Below the pieces are notes generated by a model, which was given only the letters and a program-made list of their open reading frames with translations, had not been told where the DNA came from and did no database searches. Positions 48,001-57,997 of a stretch of 64,000 bases of DNA are shown one piece after another. Position 1 is the first letter of the stretch. Each line of letters begins with the position of its first letter. The position numbers and the translations under genes were made by a program. The DNA comes from Amblyornis subalaris (taxonomy: Eukaryota > Chordata > Aves > Passeriformes > Ptilonorhynchidae), in contig JACAXG010000070.1 in the NCBI GenBank assembly GCA_018881555.1, positions 2,604,001 through 2,668,000 on the forward strand, given 5' to 3'.

Positions 48001-51000
48001 AAGGTAATGGAAAGTGAATTTTATGTGTCTGTGGTTTATTCCAGATTGACAGGGTTGATTCTGAATAAATGCATCTACAGAAATTTTATGTAACTAGGAG
48101 GACTACAGATTTTCTTTGTCGTTTAAACTGAGTTTACACTAGCTAGATAGATTTTGTTTCAAAATTACTTCGTCTACATGAAATTATGTTGTACTGATGA
48201 TATAAATAATACCATCTTATAATCATAATTGTGACAATAGGTAGCTTTTGTATTTTTTATGGGAATCAGAATTGCTATTCAACATGCTTTGTGTATCTCT
48301 GAAATATTTTGTACACAAATTAAGGTCATAACTATTGCTTTCTCTGAACATACGGGTTATAGTTACTGAGAAGCTCGGAGTCTCACAACGTATTCTAGAG
48401 AAGTTGGGTAAACCAGCTTCATATTCGTGTCCCAAAGTGACTGCCAGGTAGAATTGAACATATGCAATTAGCACTCTAAAAGAGTGCTGGTCTAAAAATA
48501 TTCACAAAGGTGCATAGAAGTCTTTGCGTGTACACAGGAACTTGTGCTATTTTGACATTTTGCACTAAACAAGATTACTTACAAGGAGTTTATCTTTACT
48601 TTTAAAGATGGTAGTCAAACTTTTGAGAAACTCAGTCTTGTCCAATACTGAGATGCGATTTTGCACACAGAGGGCCTTTTGTAGGAGGGTGCTCTACCAC
48701 GAAGTAGCTGTGGCTCTACACTGATGTTCACCCTTTCACACAATGATGCCGAGCTGCTCTGGGCTCTCCTCCTCCTCCACACCCCCTTCACGCAAACATA
48801 CACTCACACACACACAAAAATAACCCACACACGCTTTCTCTAGGCTAGTGCAGGCTTGTCAAGACCCACTTTATCTTTTGGGGCCCTGTGTCCATGGTTC
48901 ATTTATCCAAGGGCACATGAGATTTGGATCACAAAATACAAGGCTTCTTCTTAGCACATTTGATTTTTAGATAGTAAAAGACTGAGGTGGGTCCGGACAA
49001 AGCAATCAAGGAGTCAGAACCTCCGTGGATTCAGCTCTGTCTTTGTAGTATTCTGAGGGGTTTGGTGAGAGTCTGCTGGGATATGGAAGCTCTCCGTTGC
49101 TGCACTGAGCTTCCTTTCCAGCTCTGAAATCAAGCATGCATATGCATGCCCACACATGCTCGTTCTCCCCTCTCTCTGAAATTGTTAGTGACAGACCTTT
49201 TCTTCTATAGCTACCAGCCTCCTTTGCTCATCATCAGCTCATTAGACTGCCCAAGTCCCACTAGGTGATCTGTTGCCTAGCTACCAGCATACCTGGACAA
49301 AACTTTTGTTTTCTTGGTTTGGCCATCTTCTGTTCAGTGCATTGGCTACGTGGAATGATTCAGCCCTTACTGATTCCTACTAACGCACCCAGCCAGCCCA
49401 GACATGTAGAAGCCATTCATCTGGCTCCTCAGCACAAGGGAAATTAAACAGTAGTACAACAAAAGACATAAGAGTTAAGTATATGGACAGTTCCAAAAAG
49501 TCAGGCTAGAATTAAATGTTTGATAGACAAACTTAGTAAATTCTTATAGTAAATAAGTTTTGTTTTTCCTTTAGTCCTTGTGTTTTGTTTTTTCAGAACA
49601 CTAGCAAACAGTAACTTAACTTTTCTGATTCCATGGTTTCAGCTACCAGCCTATTCCAGAAGATGTTCTTCTACATGCATTTGAGGTCTGTAACTAAATA
49701 TTCAAGTATCTAATTGCTGGGAAGAAGTTGCTGCTTCTTGATACAATATGGTTAAACCCACAAGTTTTATTCTTTTTCTTTAAAGGCTTTGGATGAGAAT
49801 AAATGTGGATATATTACCAAAGAGGACCTGGTCAAATATTTGACTGAAGAAGGTAACATGACTTCTGTAATGTCAGTATTTAAGTAAAGAGCATTACATG
49901 TGTATATAGCACCTTGAGGTGCTTATTCGGTATGCTAAATCCTGCAGGAGTAGGTACATTGTCTTCAAACAATACTGTTGCTGTGATGAGTGACTGCAGA
50001 CAAGAACATTTCAATGGTGGATGATACAGGGAAAGAGCATTTTCCTGCCTGTTCACAGACATTATAAAGTAGAGATGATTATTCTTATTCTTATTCTTAT
50101 TCTTATTCTTATTNTCTTATTCTTATTCTTATTCTTATTCTTATTCTTATTCTTATTCTTATTCTTATTCTTATTCTTATTCTTATTCTTATTCTTATTC
50201 TTATTCTTACTCTTACTCTTACTCTTATTCATAATTCAGTCATGTCTGGTTATTTTATGATTCTGTGCATGTCTCTGTGCTTACTATGTGACTCTTTTTC
50301 TGTCCTGTAAAATTGCAGCTTAGGTTTCTGGATGTTTCAGGTAGTTTCAGTGCTCGTTCATTCTTACATTATCTTGATCTTAATTCTAGAGCCATATGCA
50401 AACAAAGAGATTCAAAGACGAGATTGAAGTTGTACATTCTGTAATCCTCAATATCCCTTGAAGAGCCTGCTTTTCTTGCATGGCTGACTCATGCCCACCT
50501 GCCTCATGTACAAAAGGGTGTGCAGGCTTTGTGCAAGACCTAGCCTCAGATGGTAACCTGGTTCTCAGAGGGATGAAGTAGGCCATCAACAGCTTTGAAG
50601 TTCCTAAAACAGAAAAAACGGAAGTCTTTCATGATGTAAATACAATTGCAAGGATAGTCAAATGAGAGATAATAATTCTAATGTATTAAGAGAAGAAGTG
50701 ACAAAAATGATTGTTTCAAAATCCATGTGGCAGAAAGGAACAGACTGTTTTGGAGTCTGTGAACTAGAAGATCAGAAGACCCCCCCGATCCTCTGTCTCC
50801 TTTCTCTTAGAGCGGCTCACTTGGTGTGCAGGACTTACATTGACAAAAGTGAAGGAATAAGATCCTTAGTTTTGTTCCTTTTCTCCTCTGTGTGAGAATC
50901 AAAAGGAGATCCTTTCAAGGAAAAAGCAGTATAATTTGCCAGTCCTCAAAAGGATACTTACCAAGACAAACTGTTATTCTCTGCTGTCTTTCAGGTGAGC

Positions 51001-51104
51001 CCTTTACTGAGGAGGAAATGGAGGAAATGCTCTCCACTGCTCTAGATCCAGAAACAAATACTCTGCGCTACAGAGACTACCTTTCAAAGCTGGTAGTAGA
51101 TTAA
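20727..51104 (+). CDS. EFCAB2: EFCAB2 / DRC8, EF-hand protein of the dynein regulatory complex (7 coding exons)
   Basis: Seven exons (20727-20751, 38802-38886, 43802-43874, 47924-48003, 49643-49685, 49786-49852, 50995-51104) join with GT/AG borders and matching phases into 483 bases, 160 residues plus stop. The product matches, from memory, human EFCAB2 (about 162 residues in the short isoform): AFEVFDRESNKTVDVRE, IVRSLGCFPSEAE, EKFLPVMT, PIPEDVLLHAFEALD, TEEGEPFTEEEMEEML. EFCAB2 is subunit 8 of the nexin-dynein regulatory complex, which links outer doublets and tunes dynein in motile cilia and sperm tails. It has four EF-hand-like units. Loop 1 (27-38, D..E..N..T..D..E) and loop 3 (105-116) are the most canonical; units 2 (about 62-75) and 4 (142-153) lack key acidic residues. 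The start is set by homology and by an in-frame stop (TGA 20670-20672) with no in-frame ATG between. The promoter has an RFX X-box, fitting ciliated-cell expression. One codon in exon 4 holds an N (47987), so residue 83 is Ile, Leu or Val. Confidence 0.95.
20954..21087. repeat. CA/TG inverted microsatellite
   Basis: A CA run (21007-21033) is followed after a ~27-base AT/TG-rich spacer by a TG run (21061-21086). The two arms are complementary over about 26 bases with few mismatches, so each single strand can fold back. TACA/CATA variants precede the CA run. It lies about 200 bases downstream of EFCAB2 exon 1, at the edge of the CpG island. Confidence 0.9.
21146..21417 (+). mobile_element. CR1 LINE 3' fragment
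   Basis: About 270 bases read as a typical bird CR1 3' end: 'ccagtgacagggcccg', then 'ggttcttcacccagaggttg', 'ggcactggaacaggctcccc', 'gaagtggtcacagca', 'tcaggcacatggtgtga' and the end 'ccttgtgggtcccttccaac'. It is 5'-truncated and noncoding. A TG/CA-rich simple repeat directly follows the 3' end, the usual place for CR1-associated microsatellite growth. Confidence 0.9.
21418..21530. repeat. TG/CA and CATG-rich low-complexity tract
   Basis: Irregular alternating purine/pyrimidine DNA (TGTGTGCATATATAT, ACACACACATGGG, ATGTACATGTACATG, ACACACACAGAG) immediately after the CR1 tail. It is probably a degraded microsatellite that grew from the element's 3' end. Confidence 0.7.
25850..26260. promoter_or_regulatory. 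CpG-richer patch in intron 1
   Basis: About 400 bases with clearly more G+C and CpG than the surrounding intron. It contains a CRE-type TGACGTC (26057-26063) and a GC-box-like GAGGCGGGCC (26079-26088) about 20 bases apart. A 151-codon minus-strand frame (26378-25923) crosses it but has no recognisable domain. It could be an internal promoter or enhancer, or simply an old GC-rich repeat; I cannot tell which. Confidence 0.25.
26422..26500 (-). mobile_element. CR1-like 3' scrap, reverse orientation
   Basis: The stretch 'gattggaagggatttccttgagtccaacct' (split here across its two halves: gattggaaggga and gagtccaacc) resembles the reverse complement of a CR1 3' end. Only a few dozen bases are identifiable, so the assignment is tentative. 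Confidence 0.4.
30316..30338. repeat. Poly-A run
   Basis: About 22 A residues between a CCCACC stretch and TTGGTCACTC. No adjoining element is identified, so this is either a simple repeat or the tail of an unrecognised retrocopy. Confidence 0.8.
37315..37500 (-). mobile_element. Endogenous retrovirus LTR fragment
   Basis: The segment 'gtgggctggccttggcc', then 'gctgccaggcacccac', 'aatgaaaaagctcgtgggttgagataaag' (first 12 and last 12 bases are the diagnostic ends) parallels base for base the LTR at 39022-39656. It matches the edge of the bird LTR family that in plus orientation here begins 'gtgggttgaccttggctgg'. Homology is clear to about 37440 and faint to 37500. Orientation (family sense on the minus strand) is from memory of the family. 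It is noncoding and old. Confidence 0.65.
38802..38886 (+). CDS. EFCAB2: EFCAB2 coding exon 2
   Basis: 85 bases between acceptor tttgcag and donor GTTTGT. It encodes Asp9 to Val36 plus two bases of Arg37, including AFEVFDRESNKTVDV, the first EF-hand helix and most of its loop. Phase 1 in, phase 2 out. Confidence 0.95.
38942..39016 (+). repeat. Diverged direct repeat, left copy
   Basis: CCTAAATTGGCATCTGCTTT and the bases after it match the segment at 39659-39720: 30 of the first 32 bases are identical, then after a ~17-base indel a further ~25 bases are similar (GGACAAGTATG versus GGATAAGTATG). The two copies lie on either side of the LTR piece. Confidence 0.8.
39022..39656 (-). mobile_element. 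Endogenous retrovirus solo LTR, truncated
   Basis: About 635 bases match a common bird ERV LTR that I recognise by its landmarks: 'gtgggttgacc', 'ggctcatgggtcaagataag', 'gagagatcactcaccaatta', 'ggtcagttcatcac'-type text, then a ladder of imperfect ~36-base units each carrying 'ctccagcatggg' (39430-39640). The remainder of the LTR after 'ggtcct' is missing, as are all internal retroviral genes. The family sense is probably the minus strand (its ends read ...GGTCAACCCACT). Many CpG sites are decayed to TG/CA. It lies in intron 2 of EFCAB2. Confidence 0.8.
39659..39720 (+). repeat. Diverged direct repeat, right copy
   Basis: CCTAAACTGGCATCTACTTT and following bases repeat the segment at 38942-39016 with two substitutions in the first 32 bases and a ~17-base deletion. 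The copy begins immediately where LTR homology stops. Confidence 0.8.
43802..43874 (+). CDS. EFCAB2: EFCAB2 coding exon 3
   Basis: 73 bases between ttctttcag and GTAAAT. It encodes Arg37 (completed) to Lys61: REIGCIVRSLGC then FPSEAEVHELIAK. It finishes EF-hand 1 (Glu38 is loop position 12) and starts the second unit. Phase 2 in, phase 0 out. Confidence 0.95.
43875..47923 (+). other. EFCAB2 intron 3
   Basis: 4.0 kb, AT-rich. No mobile element, RNA gene or nested exon was recognised. The acceptor is tttatttgtag. Confidence 0.85.
47924..48003 (+). CDS. EFCAB2: EFCAB2 coding exon 4
   Basis: 80 bases between tttgtag and GTAATG, encoding VEVEEPGGFVHLEKF, LPVMTK, X, LLDR and two bases of Ser88. 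This is the degenerate second EF-hand, where the invariant loop Glu is replaced by Lys75. The N at 47987 makes residue 83 Ile, Leu or Val; none of these breaks the frame. Phase 0 in, phase 2 out. Confidence 0.95.
48004..49642 (+). other. EFCAB2 intron 4
   Basis: 1.6 kb. It includes a short CA-rich stretch (about 48801-48832). Nothing else was recognised. The acceptor is ccatggtttcag. Confidence 0.85.
49643..49685 (+). CDS. EFCAB2: EFCAB2 coding exon 5
   Basis: A 43-base mini-exon between ggtttcag and GTCTGT. It encodes Ser88 (completed) to Glu102: SYQPIPEDVLLHAFE, the entering helix of EF-hand 3. Phase 2 in, phase 0 out. Its size makes it easy for gene finders to miss. Confidence 0.93.
49686..49785 (+). 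other. EFCAB2 intron 5 (100 bases)
   Basis: A very short intron with donor GTCTGTAAC and acceptor tctttttctttaaag. It is close to the lower limit for efficient vertebrate splicing. Retention would quickly add stop codons. Confidence 0.9.
49786..49852 (+). CDS. EFCAB2: EFCAB2 coding exon 6
   Basis: 67 bases between ctttaaag and GTAACA, encoding ALDENKCGYITKED and LVKYLTEE plus one base of Gly125. It contains the third EF-hand loop, D105-E-N-K-C-G-Y-I-T-K-E-D116. Position 12 is Asp, where human has Glu as I recall it. Phase 0 in, phase 1 out. Confidence 0.95.
49853..50994 (+). other. EFCAB2 intron 6
   Basis: 1.1 kb, holding the large TTATTC hexamer array (50079-50230). The rest is unremarkable. 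The acceptor is tgctgtctttcag. Confidence 0.85.
50079..50230. repeat. (TTATTC)n hexanucleotide array
   Basis: About 25 copies of TTATTC over 152 bases, nearly perfect, with a TTACTC variant block at the right end and one N at 50114. At the N the phase shifts, consistent with a collapsed or misjoined array, so the true copy number is uncertain. The apparent Leu-Ile/Leu-Phe reading frame is an artefact. It lies 227 bases downstream of exon 6. Confidence 0.95.
50995..51104 (+). CDS. EFCAB2: EFCAB2 coding exon 7 (terminal)
   Basis: 110 bases from acceptor gtctttcag to the stop TAA (51102-51104). It encodes Gly125 (completed), EPFTEEEMEEMLSTALDPE, then TNTLRYRDYLSKLVVD. It holds the fourth, degenerate EF-hand unit (142-153, D-P-E-T-N-T-L-R-Y-R-D-Y). 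The C-terminus is about two residues shorter than the human one. Confidence 0.95.
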
Positions 51105-51229
51105 ACTAAGATCTTCTCCTTTAATGTTTGAGATGCCTTTTGGTAACAGCACTGTGACTTGACAGATAGTTGAAATATGTATTTTAAAGTAAAACAAATC
51201 TCAGCTTGTGACTTGGTGCTTATAATTGA

Positions 51230-51235
51230 AATAAA
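51230..51235 (+). terminator. Polyadenylation signal, proximal
   Basis: AATAAA 126 bases after the EFCAB2 stop, followed by a GT-rich stretch (ggttctgtgtgtgtgtgtg) about 25 bases later that fits a downstream GU-rich element. This is probably the main 3' end. Confidence 0.7.
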
Positions 51236-51262
51236 ATCTGTGTAGTTATATTTCCTTGGGTT

Positions 51263-51293
51263 CTGTGTGTGTGTGTGTAAATATATATATATT
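51263..51293. repeat. (TG)n-(AT)n microsatellite
   Basis: TGTGTGTGTGTGTG followed by ATATATATATAT. It may serve as the GU-rich downstream element of the proximal poly-A signal. Confidence 0.85.
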
Positions 51294-51595
51294 ATATGTA
51301 TTCACACCTGGAAAAAGAGCTCTTGACAGAAATACTGTGTAAGGCCTGGAAAAGAAATCATGGAATTTTGTTGGAAAATAGTGGGAAAAATAATGTTAAT
51401 GAAATCAAGAAATAACTTTATGATTGCTTTTGAAAAACTAACGGAAAATGAGACGTGTGAAAACAGGTAATAAGTAGGTAAGTGAGTATCTTAAGATGAC
51501 TAACACTAGTAAGATAAAGCTTTTATATTTAAATGTAATCCTTTTTTGTGTTTAACTAAAGTAGGTTACACCTTTTGAAATAATGTAATAGATCA

Positions 51596-51601
51596 AATAA
51601 A
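51596..51601 (+). terminator. Polyadenylation signal, distal
   Basis: A second AATAAA 492 bases after the stop codon, followed by TG/T-rich sequence (ctagtgtttttcaaatatttg). Use of this site would lengthen the 3' UTR about fourfold. Confidence 0.45.
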
Positions 51602-54600
51602 CTTTCTATAATTTCTAGTGTTTTTCAAATATTTGTATTTTGTTTACATTGACAATTGAACTGGACCACTTTAATTCCAGTTTATATTACTAATCCACTG
51701 ACATGGTATTTTGCTTTCATTCTAAACATGCAGGTAACACTCCGGCCATTTCCATAGTCAACCTAATCCTTGAGAACATTTCTGTTATTACAGGCAATAA
51801 ACAGTTCCCCTTCCATAACCAGTTTGAAAGCCAGTAATTTCCACTCTTCAAAGCTTAGGATCACAGGATGGGAATTTGATTTTCATAAACTGATGAAGAA
51901 CCATTTCTTGAAACATGCTAGTGTAGAATAGGTGTTTCAGCTTTTCTTGCTAGCAGACCACCACAGACCTCACAGCTCTTCTTATTTTTGGTTTAATAAT
52001 TTTCTGTTACTGTACTGCTGTTCGTTGAGTTCAAATTCTTTCCCCTGGAGTTCTTGCCTTGTACATCATCTTCTAGCAAATGCCCAGCAGTTGCCTTCAG
52101 CTGATGCGGTCTCAGCTTGTAGGAGATTCTGTTGTCTACTCCTCAAGAGTAGCATCTTGCACTTTGTACTCCACACCTTCCACCCCATTTCTGTTTTTCT
52201 ACTCTCTATCAAGTTTGCTTTCCTCCTGTGTTGTGTCCTACCTCTCCTCTGTCTTAACTGCATATCCCAGCTCTGTGTCATGCACAGAACTTCATCAGCT
52301 GACAAAATCCAGGGAAGACTTGCATAGACAGGCACTGAGTGCCTCACCTGCTGTCATGTCCTGCTAGTGGCAGAGCTGAGAATAGAGCACAGGATTCCTC
52401 CTCATGTTGGGTCTTTTGCCCTACCCATTTGTTTCCTTTGGGCTGGAAGCTCAGACAAGCTGTTTTCATGCACAGCTGCAAGGGAGCTGCTGTGCTTCAC
52501 AAAGAAGAGATTAGTATGATCTGGATGTGGTGATGGAAGCAGTCTGAAAGAGACCATTTTTTAATTCACTTTTTACTTCTCTAACCCAAGTTGTCTTTCA
52601 CTGATATTTCCTTAAACAGCAAGACAATGAAGAGTTAATGCAGGTAGACAACATTTGCACAGTTCTAAGCTGGGTTTCCATCTGGGAAACACTTGTTGCA
52701 CTGGTCCTAAGACTCAGCAATGCACTCTGGTTAACACATTTACTGTGTGTTTCACTTCATTGCTAGTAAGAAGGAAAAACAAGGGCAATCATTAGTGTTA
52801 TACTGGGTGAAGATACAGGTTTTTAAAGATTAAAGCAAAAGCAACAAAGGCTTATTAAGAAAATATATTTTTTACTAGCCTTCTTCAGTCTCTCTTTGGA
52901 AGCTGAAATTATTTTCCCTAGATGAATCCTTCTTTTATTTGATGTAGTGTATTATAGTGGATTTCTGACACAGCTGGTGTGAGTACAAGTTTCATTCATA
53001 TTCTGCAGTCTTGGAGTCCTTGTCAGCCTCATCTTGGATGTCATCTGGAAGATGCTTATTTCGGGAAATCATTTCATAGCTCCCAATGCTCAGAGAGAGC
53101 ACAGTTTGTTTCTAGTGGTGCTTCCCCAGAGGCCCCCTCAGCTGTTGCTGTGCCAAATCAGGATGCCCACGTACAACACAGTTACAATTCATAGTGCAGA
53201 TAGGATCTTAACATACGTTCTTTTAAGATATATATAATTTTTTATCTTACAGTCCTCAAATGCAAGGAGAGAGGGTATTCTGGCAAGTAGAAAGTATGAC
53301 TGTGATTGTATCTGAATTTATTATACAGCAGCTCTTCTAGCCCCATCTTCTTACATCTGTCCCCAAGAAAGATATGTGCAAACAGGACAGACAAAAGCAA
53401 GTTGCAGTCTTCCCTTTGGGCATAACCAAGCAAATTTCATTGCCTAGAGAGTTTCCAAACTGGGGGTGAAAGAATTGTCAAGAACCAATCACAGATTCTC
53501 AGACTCTGTAGGATCCTAAACGCTGAGTGCACTCTGCCAGCTCGGATCAAATAGCAGTGATCCGACTGGTTTGTCAAGAGGCTGCCCCATGGGTCACCCC
53601 AGAAGAGACTGAGCGGTGGCCACACATGACTGTTCCCTTGCTCGTGTCTTTCATGACTTGCCAGCCCATGCCCACCCATTTCCCTATGGTGGTGGTAGGC
53701 TGCATGAGGGGACTCTTCAAATCTCCCTGGGATGGATTCTCTGAGTGCTCTGCACCTCTGAGCTCCCTGGGTATGGCAGGGACCCGTATTCTAGGGAAAG
53801 GGAGAGGAGGCTTAGGGATCCATTTTGTTGAAACTGAAAACCCTCTTTTTTTCTAAATTTGAAGGGAAAATTATGTTACTTTGTCCTCTTTTTTGAGGTG
53901 AACAAATTGAACTGCTGAGTGGTCTTGAGCTGTCCCTTGTTACATGCCTCTCCTTGCTGGCTGCTTTGCCTATTCCCTCAAGATCAGGAACCAAGATAAG
54001 GGATTGGAAAGAACCAACCTAGCACCTGGACTAAATCCACACAGGGAAGTAGAGCCACGGCATTGAAGAAACTGGGCAAGTCAGAGGGTTTTCTGACCTA
54101 GTTGAAGGAAGGAGAGGGAAAGGAACTCATTATCCAGATGTAAAAAAAGAAAAAATCAAAAGAAAAAGAAGAAATCAAAGAAGCCAGCACTGGAAACCAT
54201 CTACAAGTACACCTGAATCAGCAGACCGTTTACATCACTGCTGCAAGTTGTAGGCTGGACAAGACTTTACTTGTTTAAAACTTTAAGTAGGTTCAGCTCT
54301 GTCAGGGCATATCTGGTGTATAGTGGAGATCTCCTCAGTCTTACTGATACTGTGGAGGAATTCTACCAGCTGCTGAGCTTGTGTGTGGGAGTCCAGTTGC
54401 TCATATTCCAGGTAATACATTGCTTTTTATGTTTCCTTCATCAGCTTTGAAGTTGCTTCTCCAAAACACTTTTCTGTTTGCGAGTGACAGTCCCATATAT
54501 ATTCACAACTGAAGACTTCAGTGTTTTCCCNCTGCAGTGCATACCAACGTGGTATTTACAGCTGTTTTAGACTCTCCACTGGCTGTGGATAGAAACAGAA

Positions 54601-57600
54601 CTTGCAAGAGTTCCTCTACCAAAATGCTAGAGGGCCAGCATCAGACCTGGAACTCCAGGAAAAGAACTGGGCTGTTCACCTGTGCACTTCCATCCATGTT
54701 ATCACAGGGGTAAGAGCTTCTAAAATGTTCAGGCTCTTAGCTCTGTTCAGGCAATGAGAAGTTGCTACATTTTTCTCTTGTTTCAGTCTGTCTTTTCTCT
54801 TGGTTCTCTTATTTGTCATTTCATTAATACAGTTGTGTGATATCCTATGAGGATTGAAAATGCTAGAGAGTTTTGCTCTGCCCCACANTGCTGATGCACT
54901 GCTGCACTCTCTGACAGCTGCCCTTATCCAGGTGGGGTTTATCACCGCATCTAGACCTGTTGCCACTGAAATCAGCACTGGCAAAACCTTCATCAGAGGT
55001 AACAGGAAGAACCTGGGCCTTCAGTTTCAGGGGGAATGTGGCTGGGCATGCTGGAGTTCAGCCAAGTCTGGGATGGGCACGGGAAGTTATGATTTTTAAA
55101 GTCTGGTAATACACTGTTATAATTGTGTGCAAGGGGGAGAATAGTCTTGACAGTAAGGCATGAGGTTGGCAGACAGGTTTCCTTTTGGACTTTGTAAGAG
55201 GTATTGGAAAGTCACACAGTCTCTCCCTAGCTGAACTTCTCATGTGTAAAGTCAGAGGAATTATAAGGAATAGGAGACAGGGAGTATCAGTCTTGCCTGC
55301 CNGTACTGCCGACTTTTTGTATCACTAATTGTGATGTTTGCACAGTGTTTGGTACTATGATGTTCTGATCAAAAGCAGGGCCTACAGACCTCCCTGTCAC
55401 ATAATTGATGAAGTTCTCAGCCTTCAAGTCTTTTGTTCCAGACTGTATGTTCAGGTTNCAACTTCTAAGGAGGTCAGTCCACAGCAAGTATGTTTGTTTT
55501 TCATTGAACACAACTCTGTTTCATAGGGTCTCATGCCGTGATAGGTTTGACTGTAAAACTAACTATTAAAACATCTGGTCCGATTGTTGGAGGGGTTTTT
55601 TGGCAGGTCAGTACTGGGCATGGGGACTATGCTGATTTAAAAGCTAAAGAAAGATGTAGGTCGAAACAAAGCAGATTCTCCCGTTTAACCTATTTTGAAT
55701 CCCTGGGGTTACTATTTGGCTTAATGTGGTTCTGAAAGCCAAGAAAATGTTACTCACTATGCTCAAAAGATTGACCACAGCATTTGTGTCCCGAGGCCCA
55801 AATCCTGAAGTTCTTATTNGGCGAGAACTCCCATTGACTTCAAAGGGAGTTCTGTCTACAGAAGAACTTCCGAAAGAGTGATGCACTGGCTCACAAGGCA
55901 CTGTAAAAACTTTTTAGTCTCTTTAAAGGGACTCATCTGTGTAAGATCTAACAGAGATGTCCAACCAGTCTGCAAGTTGTGCCATTGAAATGACCAAAAC
56001 TGTAAAACCGTGGATGTAAGTAGTTAATTCTTGCCTATAGTACTGCAAGTAAGAGTTAGCAAGAGTCAGCACTCAGAACTCNGTATTGTTCAGAGCACAA
56101 AATGTAAAACTAGGGATGCTACTGCATGGAGAGATAAAACTACCTTTTCGTGCTGTTGTCCTTGAGACACTGCAGCCTTAAAAACACACACATGTTGCTT
56201 CTGTAATTTCATATACTAAACCAATTCCTTTTATTCTGGACTCTATTTCTTCTAGAAGCCTTTTAGAAGAGTCTTCCTTGTTGCAAATATCTGTCTTAAT
56301 GATAGCATAAAAGAAAATATTTCAAAATAAGATGTTTCATGTAGAGGAAAGCCTTCGAATATTTGCTGTCAACAGCAGTCTCTTTCCTGCTAAGACAACA
56401 GCATTGCCCAGTGCAGAATAGGTCCTAACATTTGCCTTATGGTGTGCAGCCATGTCTTCCCCTAGACACTGCCCTAGTGATTAGTGGAGTTCTAAGGTTT
56501 TCTAGAGGTGTGATTTTGGAGCTGTTAGTGCAAGAATGTGAAGCTCTCTGAGGTCTTCCACATTTGCAAGTTATCTAAGTTTTATGCATTACAATAGATT
56601 TTACAATGAAGGAATACTAAGGATGTATTATGATCCATTTGGAAACTGGTAGCAAAGACCGAAATTTTAATCTATACTAACACAGCAAAGAAAAACTCAG
56701 TAGTGCAACTTTAGGGACCACCTTATTGGAACACCTGTTGTGTGTGGTAAAGGTGCACTTAATATTGCAGAGACAAAACTAAAACCCCCCAGCATAGCCA
56801 GTTTTCATATGGTCTTAAATTGTTGCCTTGAGAAGCAATGCCATTCTTCAGAGCTCCCATAAACACAGAGGCGCACTGAAATTCTGCTTAAATTTAATGG
56901 AAAACTGAGAATCTGTCTCTAGTTCTTTGTGCTTTGTCAAAGTTGCAGAGATAGATTGTTACGCTAAATATGATGGTTTACTATTGCTGAGATCAGTAGG
57001 GAAGAACTTTCTGAGAAAGTTGTATAACTAGAAGTGGGAATAAGACCACTCTAAATACAGGGCCCTTGACTCAGACCATTCCAAGAAAAAAGGAAGGAAA
57101 GAAGGAAAGAAAGAATACAAGAGCTCTACCAGAGCCAAAGTTTGTTGATGTTCAGGAAACATTGTAAGACATGTTTATTTGCTCAGGATAGCTATTATTC
57201 GGTGTACAGAGGCTGGCCTAAGCCCCAGATTCACCTGTTTGAATGCAGTTTGTTTTCACTGCTTGTCTCATTTGGAAGCACAATGCANTGCTGCTCTCAT
57301 TCACCTTTTTATTACAGTAGCCCTCCGAGGCTCAAATGGGGAAATCCCCAAACTGTTTAATCTAAGAACATCTATCATGAAAATCAGGGGACACACAATA
57401 AACCCAGTTACTCTTTTTATAGCTATTTATTACTGCGTTTTACAATTTGTATAAGCAGGCTATGAGTTTTCTGTGTTGCTCCTTTGCCAAGACAGGTTTC
57501 TTTTTGATGTCACACCAGAGTACATATCCTGGAGGCAGCAGTAAAAATGCAGTGGAAACACGAGTAAAAGAATGTAAGCATTGGCTTTACTTCACCAATG

Positions 57601-57980
57601 TGAAGAAAGAGGTTTTTCCTCTTTCCTCGTTTCGTATTGGCAGTGTGCAGTTGGGATTTCAGAAAGATGTTCTCACAAAACTCTTGTGGCTCCAATGGGG
57701 TAGAACAGAGTAGCTGTGAAGAAAAGCGGCATGTGGAAATGTGTCATTTGGATTTTCTCATATAAAGGACTGAAACTTCTTTTTCCATCTTTCGAACCAC
57801 AAATACAATGTCTTTTGGCAAAGTAGTACAACATGAGATGTGCTCTGTTTTGCTCTTCAAAAATGTACCACCTCTCCAGCATAACATAGTGGATTAGTTG
57901 GAGTAGAGGACCTGTCACCAGAACTTACTCTTTGAAACAGCTAAATGAACACTGGGGATGGTAGCAGACACTCAGAGCTT

Positions 57981-57997
57981 AAAAAAAAAAAAAAAAA
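57981..57997. repeat. Poly-A run
   Basis: About 17 A residues after 'cagagctt'. No linked element was identified. Confidence 0.8.

Larger units (their letters stand above)
51105..51620 (+). other. EFCAB2: EFCAB2 3' untranslated region
   Basis: Non-coding sequence after the stop codon, ending at one of two AATAAA signals (51230 or 51596). Between them is a TG run followed by an AT run (51263-51293). The end point is inferred from the signals. Confidence 0.6.

Noticed and set aside
50021..50260. Leu-Ile/Leu-Phe open frame resembling a membrane protein
   Set aside because: It is a translation of the TTATTC array inside EFCAB2 intron 6.
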